The notes beneath the pieces were generated by a model. The model was not told the origin of the DNA, ran no database searches, and was given only the letters and a program-made list of their open reading frames with translations. Position numbers and translations under genes: made by a program. A stretch of DNA of 64,000 bases, taken from NCBI GenBank assembly GCA_016223085.1, contig JACRPS010000002.1:60063-124062 (forward strand), read 5' to 3'. The stretch comes from Chloroflexota bacterium (GTDB lineage Bacteria > Chloroflexota > Anaerolineae > Aggregatilineales > Phototrophicaceae). Position 1 is the stretch's first letter. Each line of letters starts with the position of its first letter. Of this stretch, positions 17,264-24,735 are shown piece by piece.

Positions 17264-18454
17264 TTACTGTGGTTTACCGGTACGACGAAACAGCTTCCGC
17301 CCTTCCCGATACAGCGCCTGGGCATTCGCGCCGACAGCAATCAGCAGCGCCATCGGAACGGCGACGGATACCAGTTGATCACGGTTATCAAAATAGATCA
17401 GGGGGATAAAATCCCCGAACTCACCCCAGTAGCGGTCATAGGTGATGACGATGGGCAGATAGGTAAAGGCGGCTGTCAGCAGTGTCGCCAGCCACCCGGG
17501 CAGGCTGAACAGGATGCGCGCGATAAAGCCGCCCGCCAGCCCGATACCGCCGAGCAGCAGCGCATTAAAATCCTGCGGCGTGGTATCCAGATTTTCGAGA
17601 AACCAGTGGTAGCTGCCCCACGCCAGCACCCCGAACAGCAGACACAGCAGGATGCGCCCGACGGCGCGGTTCGGTAGCCAGCGTTGGAACGCCTGGGGCA
17701 GATCGCCGACCAGTGCCGCCATCACACCCAGGCACAGGCCGAAGGTCTGCCCTAGTGCGATGGTATACAGCAGGCGCGGCGGCGAAATCAGAACTTCACT
17801 GCGGAAGGTGGAGAAGGCCCAGAAGGCAATCGCCAGCACCCCACCGGCGAAGGCAAAACCGAACCGCTGCACGATCTGCCGCCGCCGGTCGCTCTCCCGG
17901 CTGACCTCCAGATACTGCGTCTGGAGGTCGGTCAGCGGCGCGACAGTTTTCAGCTTTTCCGCTTCCGCCAGTGGCTCACCCCGCAGCAGCAGGCTGGGGC
18001 TGTGGCCGTTGTTTTCCCACTCGCGGGCACGCACCAGCAACCATGTATGCCGCCGCAGCATTTCGATGTTGGTGTTTAAGGTCGTCACCAACTGCGAAAA
18101 CGTCCGGTCAAACGCGGCGGGGTCGCTGAAATCAATCCACTGAATGTGCGAAATGTGCGCCGGGACGGTTACGTCGCCCGGCTGGCGGTAGAGAATGGGA
18201 ATCAGCCGCTTGTTGTTCTTCAGTGCGTGGTTCACCTCTAGCCCGCAGTACTCGGACGTGAGCGAGTCCGGGCTGACCACAAACACCACCGCGTTGGCGC
18301 CCTCGATGCCGGAGCAGATTTCCTCCCACCAGTCGGTGGCAAACGGGATGTCCTCAAAATCCACCCACACGTCGAACTGGCGGTCGCTGAAGGCCTTCAC
18401 CAACTGGCGGACAAAATCCTTATCGCGGCGGGAGTAGGAGATAAACACGTCCAT
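17264..18454 (-). CDS. TIR-domain protein with C-terminal membrane region
   Basis: The first 130 residues form a TIR domain: FISYSRRDKDFVRQL, a WVDFEDIP strand-turn, and SLTSEYCGLEV containing the NADase-type SxxCxxE arrangement with putative catalytic E73. A linker HTWLLVRAREWENNG...SLLLRGEPL follows, wording typical of bacterial TIR-STAND/TIR-WD40 proteins. Instead of WD40 repeats the C-terminal half has about six hydrophobic helices (residues 195-385). It lies 16 bases after the SDR gene and 11 bases before an acyl-CoA dehydrogenase gene in the same direction, so it is embedded in the beta-oxidation operon. Function (NAD cleavage, signalling or defence) is not shown by sequence. Confidence 0.85.
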   Translation of the reverse strand: MDVFISYSRRDKDFVRQLVKAFSDRQFDVWVDFEDIPFATDWWEEICSGIEGANAVVFVVSPDSLTSEYCGLEVNHALKNNKRLIPILYRQPGDVTVPAHISHIQWIDFSDPAAFDRTFSQLVTTLNTNIEMLRRHTWLLVRAREWENNGHSPSLLLRGEPLAEAEKLKTVAPLTDLQTQYLEVSRESDRRRQIVQRFGFAFAGGVLAIAFWAFSTFRSEVLISPPRLLYTIALGQTFGLCLGVMAALVGDLPQAFQRWLPNRAVGRILLCLLFGVLAWGSYHWFLENLDTTPQDFNALLLGGIGLAGGFIARILFSLPGWLATLLTAAFTYLPIVITYDRYWGEFGDFIPLIYFDNRDQLVSVAVPMALLIAVGANAQALYREGRKLFRRTGKPQ

Positions 18455-18470
18455 AAAGGTTCAGGCGGCG

Positions 18471-19292
18471 TCACATGCCGCCGGCAACTTCCAATACCTG
18501 ACCGGACACAAAATTGGACAGCTCACTGGCAAAAAACAGCAACGGCCCGGCGGCTTCTTCCGGCGTGCCGGGGCGTCCCATTGGGATGGTCATAATCGCC
18601 ATCTGGCGCAGGTGGTCGGGAATACCGAGTTTGATCTTTTTGCCCTCGCGCTCGGTGAAGTCGCCTGCTTCGTCCGGCTGCGTCAGTCGTGTTTCGATGT
18701 AACCAAAGGCGACGGCGTTGACCTGAATGTTAAACGGCCCCCATTCCTTCGCCAGCGTTTTGGTCAGGCCGACGATACCCATCTTGCCGGCGCTGTAGTT
18801 AGCCTGACCGACGTTGCCGCGCGTGCCTGATGTGCTGCTGATGTTGATGATCTTGCGCGCCTTAGCCTGCCCGGTTTCCTCTTTTTCTTTCTTCGCCATC
18901 TCCCGCATGTAGGGGACGGCGGCGCGAATCAGGCGGAAAGGCGCGGTCAGGTGAACGGCGATGATCGCCTCCCACTGCTCGTCCGTCATTTTGTGGAGCA
19001 TCCCGTCCCAGGTGTAGCCGGCGTTGTTCACAAGAATATCAATGCCGCCGAAGGTGTGTGCCGTCTGCCCGACCAGTTCTTCGATATCGGCGGGGTTGGT
19101 GACGTCGGCCTTCAGCGCCAGCGCCTGCCCGCCCGCCGTTTTGATCGCATTGGCGGTTTCCGCCGCCGGGGCTAAATCAATATCGGTCACAACCACCTTC
19201 GCGCCGTGCTGGGCGTACAGCCTGGCCGCCGCCGCGCCGATGCCGCGCCCGCTGCCGGTGATAATCGCTACCTTGTTCTCCAACAGTCCCAT
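18471..19292 (-). CDS. SDR-family 3-oxoacyl reductase / hydroxyacyl-CoA dehydrogenase-like
   Basis: Short-chain dehydrogenase, 273 residues, cytoplasmic. It shows the cofactor motif TGSGRGIG near residue 12, D63-type acidic turn ADVTN, NNAG at about 90, catalytic Ser in INISSTSG and YSAGK (Tyr/Lys pair), and a C-terminal SGQVLEVAGGM like FabG proteins. VVVTDIDL at the end of the second strand (Asp) favours NAD over NADP, which fits a catabolic 3-hydroxyacyl-CoA dehydrogenase rather than FabG biosynthesis. It is the first enzyme gene after the TetR regulator. AAGGAC lies before its ATG. Confidence 0.87.
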   Translation of the reverse strand: MGLLENKVAIITGSGRGIGAAAARLYAQHGAKVVVTDIDLAPAAETANAIKTAGGQALALKADVTNPADIEELVGQTAHTFGGIDILVNNAGYTWDGMLHKMTDEQWEAIIAVHLTAPFRLIRAAVPYMREMAKKEKEETGQAKARKIINISSTSGTRGNVGQANYSAGKMGIVGLTKTLAKEWGPFNIQVNAVAFGYIETRLTQPDEAGDFTEREGKKIKLGIPDHLRQMAIMTIPMGRPGTPEEAAGPLLFFASELSNFVSGQVLEVAGGM

Positions 19293-19293
19293 T

Positions 19294-19385
19294 TTATGAA
19301 GTCCTTTTTATGCAGTGCCAGTTTCCAGGTCAAAGGTATGAGAGATGAGGTACGAGTATGATTTTCACTCATTCCTCATCCCTCG
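19294..19385. repeat. ATGAGG/CTCAT inverted repeat tract
   Basis: Between the regulator and SDR genes, GTATGAGAGATGAGGTACGAGTATG faces ACTCATTCCTCATCCCTCGTTACTCATG, an imperfect inverted repeat. A related phrase (CTCATCCCTCATACCTCGTTACTCATC) sits at 12070-12100. It may be a mobile hairpin; no coding content. Confidence 0.55.
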
Positions 19386-20033
19386 TTACTCATGACTTCT
19401 GCGGAGCGCCCGCAGGAAGGTGTCGGCCATCATATCCGCAATTTCCGGGCCGCTGAGGCGTCCTTCCGGGCGATACCACACGCCGACCCAGTTGTGCGCG
19501 CCCAGCAGCGTCTTCACGAAGATTGGCACGTCCACCGCGCGGAACTCGCCGCGTTCAATACCTTCACGCACGACAAACCGGAACAGGTCTTCAAACTGGT
19601 CGCGCCGCGCCACAAACGCTTCGCGCCGTTCAATCATGCTGGCTGCATCGGGCTTGCTGCCGTTGCCGGTTGCTGATTTGTCACTCACCAGGGACTTAAT
19701 CTCAAACACCATTGCCGCGCCGACGGCGGTGTTTTCGGTCAGGCTGACAATGTGGGCGGCAATCATCCGGCGCAGTTTTTCCGCGCTGGACCGGCTGGAA
19801 CGCGCAATTGGCTCAATTTCGCCGAGGATTTGCTCGATGCCGGCTTCCAGCACCGCCAGCAGCAGGGCATCCTTGTTGTCAAAGTGGTGGTAGAGGCTGG
19901 CGGCGGTGAGGTTCACTTCGGCAGCGATGTCCTTCATGGTGGTGGCTTCGTACCCGTTGCGCTGCAGGACATGCGCCGCCGCGTGCAGGATGTCCTGACG
20001 GCTTACGGACTGGTCAGCGGGTTTCCGTGCCAC
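19386..20033 (-). CDS. TetR/AcrR-family transcriptional regulator
   Basis: Ligand-responsive DNA-binding repressor, 215 residues. The N-terminal helix-turn-helix reads RQDILHAAAHVLQRNGYEATTMKDIAAEVNLTAASLYHHFDNKDALLLAVLE, classic for the family; the C-terminal ligand domain is helical (WVGVWYRPEGRLSGPEIADMMADTFLRAL), as in fatty-acid-responsive FadR-like and KstR2-like members. Start is GTG at 20033 with CCGGAGG upstream. A perfect 24-bp palindrome lies 19 bases upstream and is the likely autoregulatory operator. Position at the head of a beta-oxidation locus suggests an acyl-CoA ligand. Confidence 0.9.
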   Translation of the reverse strand: MARKPADQSVSRQDILHAAAHVLQRNGYEATTMKDIAAEVNLTAASLYHHFDNKDALLLAVLEAGIEQILGEIEPIARSSRSSAEKLRRMIAAHIVSLTENTAVGAAMVFEIKSLVSDKSATGNGSKPDAASMIERREAFVARRDQFEDLFRFVVREGIERGEFRAVDVPIFVKTLLGAHNWVGVWYRPEGRLSGPEIADMMADTFLRALRRSHE

Positions 20034-20051
20034 CGATGCCTCCGGTAAAAA

Positions 20052-20075
20052 TTAATCTAATCATGATTAGATTAA
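20052..20075. promoter_or_regulatory. Perfect 24-bp palindrome, probable TetR operator
   Basis: The 24 bases from 20052 to 20075 are an exact palindrome; the half-site is TTAATCTAATCA. It lies 19 bases upstream of the regulator start and faces the divergent membrane-protein gene, so binding there could control both. A TATAAT hexamer at 20123-20128 may be the rightward -10 element. Confidence 0.8.
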
Positions 20076-20168
20076 CAGGGTAATAACAGGCTTGTCAAGT
20101 TATGGGAATATGAGAACAGGGCTATAATGGCGGGTGGGTAGGTGGCGATTGGCAGTTGGCGAAAAGGC

Positions 20169-21461
20169 ATGGCACTGAAGCGCAGTTGGCTAAGGCGAGG
20201 AGTGGTGGCGCTGGTGGCGGTCAGCGGCATGCTGGTCGTGCTGGCGCGGCGGAAAGCAATGGATGCGTTCGTCGGGACAAGGCATGCCTCGTCCCTACCG
20301 GAAACCCGGGAGGATAACGCGTCTGTAGGGACACGAACTGTCGTGTCCCTACCACCCGATGCACCCCCTACGCCAGCTCGGTTCGCTGCCGTTGGGGCGG
20401 CTTTGATGCCGCTGGCTGCCGCGCTCGGTCTGGCGTGCTGGACACTGGCGCAGGCGCGGCTGCTGGAGTCGCGCCATCCGGTCGTCCCAATGCTGTTGTA
20501 TCTGGCAGGACTGGCGCTGGTGATTCCGGCGTTACAGGCAAGCGTGGAATCCGGTAGGGGCGAACATCCAGTTCACACTGACGACGCAGCAGGCCGTTGG
20601 CTGACGCGGGATGTACTGGCCGTACTGGTACTCATGCTGGTCGCGGCGGCCATGCAGGTACAAGCGGGTTTCGGCGTTGGCTCAATCTTCGCAGGGCTGC
20701 TCGTTCCGGCGGTTTACATCCTGGGGCGCGCGCTTGAGTCGCCGCTGACTGGAGTGCTGGCGGCTGCGTTCACAGCAGTAAGCGTCTGGCCGCTGACGCT
20801 GGCAAAGCCCGATTCGGCGTTTTTGGCGCTGGCGGTAATGGTCAGTGTTGGTCTGGCTTTATTGAACTCTGGCTTACAGAAGCGGGCAATATGGTATTCT
20901 GTTGGCGGGGCGGCAATAAGTTTCCTGGCGCTTGTCGCTGCGGGGGGCGATCTGAGTTTAACCAGTTGGAACCAAGCCGCCGCTGACGGCCTCAGCCCCT
21001 TATTAACCCTGCTCGATTCGCTGTCGGCGTCGCTGCTACTGTTTAATCTGGCTGGCGACCCGAACCCCCTGCATGGCCTCGCCAATCGCCCGGTGTTCGC
21101 GCCTCCGCTGGCGGCCCTGTTCATCTTTGGCCTGCTGGCATGGGCGGTACAACTTCGCTATGGCCGCCGCTGGCTGGACGCTTTTCCGTTAATCGCCCTC
21201 GTGGTGGCGCTGCTGCCGTCGGCGCTGGCGGTGCATTATCCCGATTCTCAACGCGCGGCGCTGGCGCTGCCGGTCACGGTGTTTTTCGCCGCTCACGGCG
21301 CGTCGGTTCTCGTGCGCCTGCTGCTGTCGCGCCTGGGCAACCTGGGCGCAGCACTGGCGCTGTGGCTGGTTCTCGCCGCGCTAGTGTTGACGGCGGCTGA
21401 CGCTGTACACTATTCTTCAACCGTGACGTTTCCGCCGATTGAACAGACTTACCCGGATTAA
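20169..21461 (+). CDS. GT39-like polytopic membrane protein, with palindromic inserts
   Basis: Integral membrane protein of about 430 residues with 10 or more hydrophobic segments. The C-terminal third (GDPNPLHGLANRPVFAPPLA then LPSALAVHYPDSQRAALALPV) resembles the C-terminal region of GT39/ArnT-like glycosyltransferases, but the catalytic N-terminal loop is absent, so it is a partial or diverged member. Residues about 35-70 (VGTRHASSLP, VGTRTVVSLP) are encoded by two palindromic repeats, and SGRGEHPVH by a third, decayed one. The start is uncertain: GTG at 20142 or ATG at 20169; neither has a strong ribosome site. Confidence 0.6.
   Translation: MALKRSWLRRGVVALVAVSGMLVVLARRKAMDAFVGTRHASSLPETREDNASVGTRTVVSLPPDAPPTPARFAAVGAALMPLAAALGLACWTLAQARLLESRHPVVPMLLYLAGLALVIPALQASVESGRGEHPVHTDDAAGRWLTRDVLAVLVLMLVAAAMQVQAGFGVGSIFAGLLVPAVYILGRALESPLTGVLAAAFTAVSVWPLTLAKPDSAFLALAVMVSVGLALLNSGLQKRAIWYSVGGAAISFLALVAAGGDLSLTSWNQAAADGLSPLLTLLDSLSASLLLFNLAGDPNPLHGLANRPVFAPPLAALFIFGLLAWAVQLRYGRRWLDAFPLIALVVALLPSALAVHYPDSQRAALALPVTVFFAAHGASVLVRLLLSRLGNLGAALALWLVLAALVLTAADAVHYSSTVTFPPIEQTYPD
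20271..20352. repeat. Two palindromic elements inside a coding sequence
   Basis: At 20271-20298 lies an imperfect GGGACAAGGCATGCCTCGTCCC palindrome, and at 20325-20352 GTAGGGACACGA with its exact complement around ACTG. Both are read in frame by the surrounding gene as VGTR...SLP peptides. A third, degraded copy (GTAGGGGCGAACATCCAGTTCAC) is at 20554-20577. Confidence 0.8.
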
Positions 21462-21549
21462 TTTCCTGGTGTTCCTGGCGTCATGGCGGTTCACATTATT
21501 CTTTCCACCAATACTTGGAACTCGCCAACTCGGAACTCGGAACTTTTTT

Positions 21550-22035
21550 CTACACGCTAATCACGCCGCACACCGGCGCGTCCCAGTCCAGTGCGCCGTG
21601 TTCTGCCAGCAGCGCGTCAATCCGCGCCGCGATGTGATCGGGATAGGGCGCGGTACGGCGAAGCCGCATGTCGGCATGAGAGCCAAGCCCTTCCAGCGTG
21701 GCCGCCAGCGCGCCGCGTGTTTCATTCACCATAAACAGCATAAAATGCACGCGCTTGGCCGAGCGCCCCAGCAGCCGCCCGCGAATGGCGACCGTTTCCC
21801 CAACGTGGACTTCCGCCAGATATTGGACAAAGTGTTTGAGGGCGAAGCCTCCGCCGCGTTCATTCTGATAATAATCGGCGTCCATGCCAAACGATTCAAA
21901 AAAGCGCCAGGCGGCTTCGTCAAACAGCGCCATGTACCAGCGCACGTTCATGTGTCCCATCGCGTCCTGGTATTCTGGGGGAATCGTAGCGCGGTGATAC
22001 AGCGGCAGGGCTGCAAGTTTATCGAGAGGGAGCAT
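21550..22035 (-). CDS. Hot-dog fold acyl-CoA thioesterase-like protein
   Basis: A 161-residue 4-hydroxybenzoyl-CoA-thioesterase/FcbC-like hot-dog protein. The sequence shows the hallmark PEYQDAMGHMNVRWYMALFDEAAW (active-site Asp then GHMNN-like turn and helix) and the strands VHVGETVAIRGRLLGRSAKRVHFMLFMVNE. Such enzymes hydrolyse acyl-CoA esters; with a beta-oxidation locus about 2 kb away this could recycle CoA, although it is a separate unit. Start ATG at 22035; heptameric repeats fill its upstream region. Confidence 0.82.
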   Translation of the reverse strand: MLPLDKLAALPLYHRATIPPEYQDAMGHMNVRWYMALFDEAAWRFFESFGMDADYYQNERGGGFALKHFVQYLAEVHVGETVAIRGRLLGRSAKRVHFMLFMVNETRGALAATLEGLGSHADMRLRRTAPYPDHIAARIDALLAEHGALDWDAPVCGVISV

Positions 22036-22324
22036 ATGATAGTCTTCAGTCTATAGTCCTATAGTCGTCAGTCTTCAGTCAGAAAATACAAGATCATCAA
22101 ACCATATCCGAAAGCGCGTAAAAAAGCTAAAGACTGATGCTGTAAGAGTGGGGAAAAACGAGGTCATGTCGGGGTACGGTACGCCGTGCCCCGACTCAGC
22201 ATGTCCTTAAAAATCCCTCTCCCGACTGGAGACTGTTGACTAACCGACTGCGCGTTCACAAACACGCTGCGAAGCGGTACAATCGCACAGGTTTGCGAGG
22301 CATGAGGACACAGTATTTATCGCT
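22036..22324. other. Intergenic region with heptamer tract and a palindrome
   Basis: Positions 22036-22085 carry AGTCTTCAGTCTATAGTCCT-like heptamers. Positions 22168-22195 carry an imperfect GTCGGGGTACGG.../...GCCGTGCCCCGAC palindrome of the dispersed class. The region separates divergent genes and should contain both promoters; none is convincing by eye. No gene seen. Confidence 0.55.
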
Positions 22325-23176
22325 ATGAATGACGTTCGATGGGCCAGTTTTGAGCTGATTTTTTTCGACTGCGACAGTACGCTCTCGGCGATTGAAGGTA
22401 TTGACGAACTGGCGCGCCTGAAAGGTAAGGAATGGCGTGTCGGCGTGCTGACCGAGAAGGCCATGAATGGCGAACTCGATCTGGCCGAGGTGTACGGCAA
22501 GCGGCTTCAGGCGATTCGCCCGACGCGCGGACAGTTGAAGGCGATTGAAGACCGCTACTGGGAAACGCTGGTGCCGGACGCACAGGCGGTGATCGCGGCG
22601 CTGCGCTTTCTCAACAAGCAGGTGTTTATCGTTAGCGGCGGGTTGGCGGAAGCGGTGCGCGGCTTCGGCAAGCGGCTGGGGGTGCCGGGGGAGAACATTC
22701 AGGCGGTTGAACTGGAATACAACCAGCTTTCCGGCCAGTGGTGGCGCTATGATCTGCCGGATACCCGCGCCCGGCAAACATACCTCGACTACAACGAAGG
22801 CCCGCTGACCGTTTCCAGCGGCAAGCCGGACATCATCCGCGCGCTGGCGAACGGCAAACCGGGCCGCCGCCTGATGGTCGGCGACGGCGTGTCCGATCTG
22901 GCGACACGGAACGACGTGGATTTGTTTGTCGGCTTCGGCGGCGTGGTGGCCCGCGAACGGGTACAGGCCGGAGCGGACGTGTTTGTGAAGGTGAATTCGC
23001 TCGCGCCGATTCTGCCGCTGGCCGCCGGACCGGGTAGTTATGCTCGCGTCGTTGGCACGCCGCACCAGGCGGTGTTTGACCGGGGTATCGCGCTGGCGCT
23101 GAGCAACGACATGACCATCAAACGGGACGATTTACGACAGGCATTTGAAACCGCATTCAGGATAAACCATGACTGA
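22325..23176 (+). CDS. serB: HAD-IB phosphatase, SerB-like (phosphoserine phosphatase)
   Basis: HAD-superfamily subclass IB phosphatase, probably hydrolysing phosphoserine in serine synthesis. The N-terminus FFDCDSTLSAIEGIDELA gives nucleophile D15 and acid/base D17 plus the SerB-type ..IEGIDELA cap; VFIVSGGLAEAV is motif II; GRRLMVGDGVSDLATRN is motif III/IV with the metal-binding Asp. It is longer (283 residues) than minimal SerB. Its end overlaps the start of the next HAD gene by 8 bases, so they are co-translated. serA lies 4 kb downstream on the same strand, supporting the serine role; other HAD-IB substrates remain possible. Confidence 0.8.
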   Translation: MNDVRWASFELIFFDCDSTLSAIEGIDELARLKGKEWRVGVLTEKAMNGELDLAEVYGKRLQAIRPTRGQLKAIEDRYWETLVPDAQAVIAALRFLNKQVFIVSGGLAEAVRGFGKRLGVPGENIQAVELEYNQLSGQWWRYDLPDTRARQTYLDYNEGPLTVSSGKPDIIRALANGKPGRRLMVGDGVSDLATRNDVDLFVGFGGVVARERVQAGADVFVKVNSLAPILPLAAGPGSYARVVGTPHQAVFDRGIALALSNDMTIKRDDLRQAFETAFRINHD

Positions 23177-23837
23177 CCCCAAAGCGATCATCTTCGACAT
23201 GGACGGCCTGCTGGTGGATTCGGAAATCCTCTGGGCGGACGCCGAATCGCGCCTGCTGGCGGCGCGCGGCAAGGGGTATAACGAAATGACCCCGCGTGAT
23301 GAATTTGTCGGCCTGCGGATTGACGAGTTCCTCGACAGGCTATGCGCCACTTTCGATATAGACGAAAGCCGCGAATCCCTTTACGATGAACTGGTAGGGG
23401 ATATGCTGCAATTGATCCCGGACAAGGTGGTGCCGATGCCGGGCGCGCGGGAGATTCTTGATTACGTGCGGCTGCACAACATTCCGTGCGCGATTGCGTC
23501 CAGTTCGCCGCAGTCCATTATCGAAGCGGTGATTGAAACGCAGGGGTGGGGTGATTTTGTGCAGGTGCGGGTATCGGCGGAAAGTGTGGGGCGGGGCAAA
23601 CCGGCGCCGGACGTGTACCTGGAAACGGCGCGCCGGTTGGGGGTGAAGCCCGCCGACTGTCTGGCGCTGGAGGACAGCCCAAACGGGGCGCGAGCAGCGG
23701 TGGCAGCCGGCATGACCTGCTACGCCGTGCCGGATTTGTCGCATTCGCCCGTCACAGCATTTGAGGGCATCACGCCCTACGTGTTTGACAGCCTGCACAC
23801 CGTCCTGGCACAGCTTACAGGCGGAAGGCCGGGATAA
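23169..23837 (+). CDS. HAD-IA hydrolase, beta-phosphoglucomutase/sugar-phosphatase-like
   Basis: Cytoplasmic HAD phosphatase of 222 residues. Motif I IFDMDGLLVDSE provides D10 and D12; a helical C1 cap follows; motif II is CAIASSSP; GRGKPAPDVYL carries the motif III lysine; LALEDSPNGARAAVAAGM is motif IV. This wording is closest to 2-deoxyglucose-6-phosphatase and beta-phosphoglucomutase-like proteins. It overlaps the SerB-like gene by 8 bases. Substrate not determinable; a detoxifying sugar-phosphate phosphatase is a reasonable guess. Confidence 0.87.
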   Translation: MTDPKAIIFDMDGLLVDSEILWADAESRLLAARGKGYNEMTPRDEFVGLRIDEFLDRLCATFDIDESRESLYDELVGDMLQLIPDKVVPMPGAREILDYVRLHNIPCAIASSSPQSIIEAVIETQGWGDFVQVRVSAESVGRGKPAPDVYLETARRLGVKPADCLALEDSPNGARAAVAAGMTCYAVPDLSHSPVTAFEGITPYVFDSLHTVLAQLTGGRPG

Positions 23838-23858
23838 CCATAACCGCCAGTGTTCGGT

Positions 23859-23887
23859 GTAGGGGCGAACCGGCTGTTCGCCTCTAC
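23859..23887. repeat. Palindromic element GTAGGGGCGAAC type
   Basis: GTAGGGGCGAAC at 23859-23870 faces GTTCGCCTCTAC at 23876-23887 with a 5-base centre. It lies between the HAD and CDP-alcohol transferase genes. Confidence 0.75.
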
Positions 23888-23908
23888 AGATAGAGAGAAG
23901 TAGCACCC

Positions 23909-24649
23909 ATGAAGAAGCAAAAAGCAGCGGCGTGGATGGTGCATCTGTACACGGCCACTGGCGGCATTATCGGCATCTTCGCGCTGTTTGAGGCCGCGCA
24001 GGGACACGTGCGGCAGGCGTTTTTGCTGCTGGTGCTGACGATGCTGATTGACAGCACCGACGGCCTGCTGGCGCGCCGCATCCGTGTCAGCGATGTGCTG
24101 CCGAACTTCAGCGGCGCGGAAGTGGATAACCTGGTGGACTTCCTCACCTATGTGTGGGTGCCGGTGTTTATCATGGGCACGCAAAACCTGCTGCCGAACA
24201 CAATCTGGCTGGCCGTACCGATTCTGGCGGCGCTGTACGCCTATGGTCAGGTCAACATGAAAACCGCTGACGCCTTTTTCCTGGGCTTCCCCAGCTACTG
24301 GAACATCGTCGCGCTGTATCTGTACTGGCTGCGGCCAGAGCCGGTCATCGCCGTGCTGATGGTCGTGATTCCGGCGGTGCTGACCGCCATTCCCACCCGT
24401 TACCTGTATCCCAGCAAAAACCAACTGCTCCGGCGCACGTCGTGGTCGCTGATTCTGCTGTGGTTTGGCATCATCATTTATCTGCTGCTGCAAGAGCAGC
24501 CGGATTTGAATCTGGTGCTCCTCAGCCTGCTGTGCCCGATCTATTACATGGTTGCCAGCTTTTACATGGATCGGCGCATCCGGCGGCGGCTGCGGCAGGC
24601 GGCGATCAATTCCGTACCCGAATCGTCCAGTTGGCAGGGCGGCGCATGA
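23909..24649 (+). CDS. pcs: CDP-alcohol phosphatidyltransferase, phosphatidylcholine synthase-like
   Basis: Integral membrane enzyme of 246 residues with about eight hydrophobic segments. The CDP-alcohol transferase signature is present as DSTDGLLARR...G AEVDNLVD: DG, AR, G and the two aspartates, with the longer AR-to-G spacing typical of bacterial phosphatidylcholine synthase. The flanking wording AWMVHLYTATGG at the start and MKTADAFFLGFPSYWNIVALYLYW also matches Pcs (CDP-diacylglycerol plus choline gives phosphatidylcholine). No choline uptake gene is nearby. Phosphatidylglycerol or archaetidyl-type transferases are less likely alternatives. Confidence 0.8.
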   Translation: MKKQKAAAWMVHLYTATGGIIGIFALFEAAQGHVRQAFLLLVLTMLIDSTDGLLARRIRVSDVLPNFSGAEVDNLVDFLTYVWVPVFIMGTQNLLPNTIWLAVPILAALYAYGQVNMKTADAFFLGFPSYWNIVALYLYWLRPEPVIAVLMVVIPAVLTAIPTRYLYPSKNQLLRRTSWSLILLWFGIIIYLLLQEQPDLNLVLLSLLCPIYYMVASFYMDRRIRRRLRQAAINSVPESSSWQGGA

Positions 24650-24663
24650 GGTATCCTTAATTG

Positions 24664-24691
24664 GTAGGGACACGATATATCGTGTCCCTAC
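24664..24691. repeat. Perfect 28-bp palindromic element
   Basis: GTAGGGACACGA, TATA and the exact complement TCGTGTCCCTAC make a full 28-bp palindrome between pcs and the DUF4139 gene. It is the cleanest copy of the family in this window. Confidence 0.85.
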
Positions 24692-24735
24692 AACCACAGG
24701 ACTTTCGGGGACAACACCCAACGGAGGATAAACCC

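Noticed and set aside
17264..18454. Thoeris-type defence system from the TIR gene
   Set aside because: No ThsA-like partner or other defence gene lies nearby; neighbours are fatty-acid enzymes.
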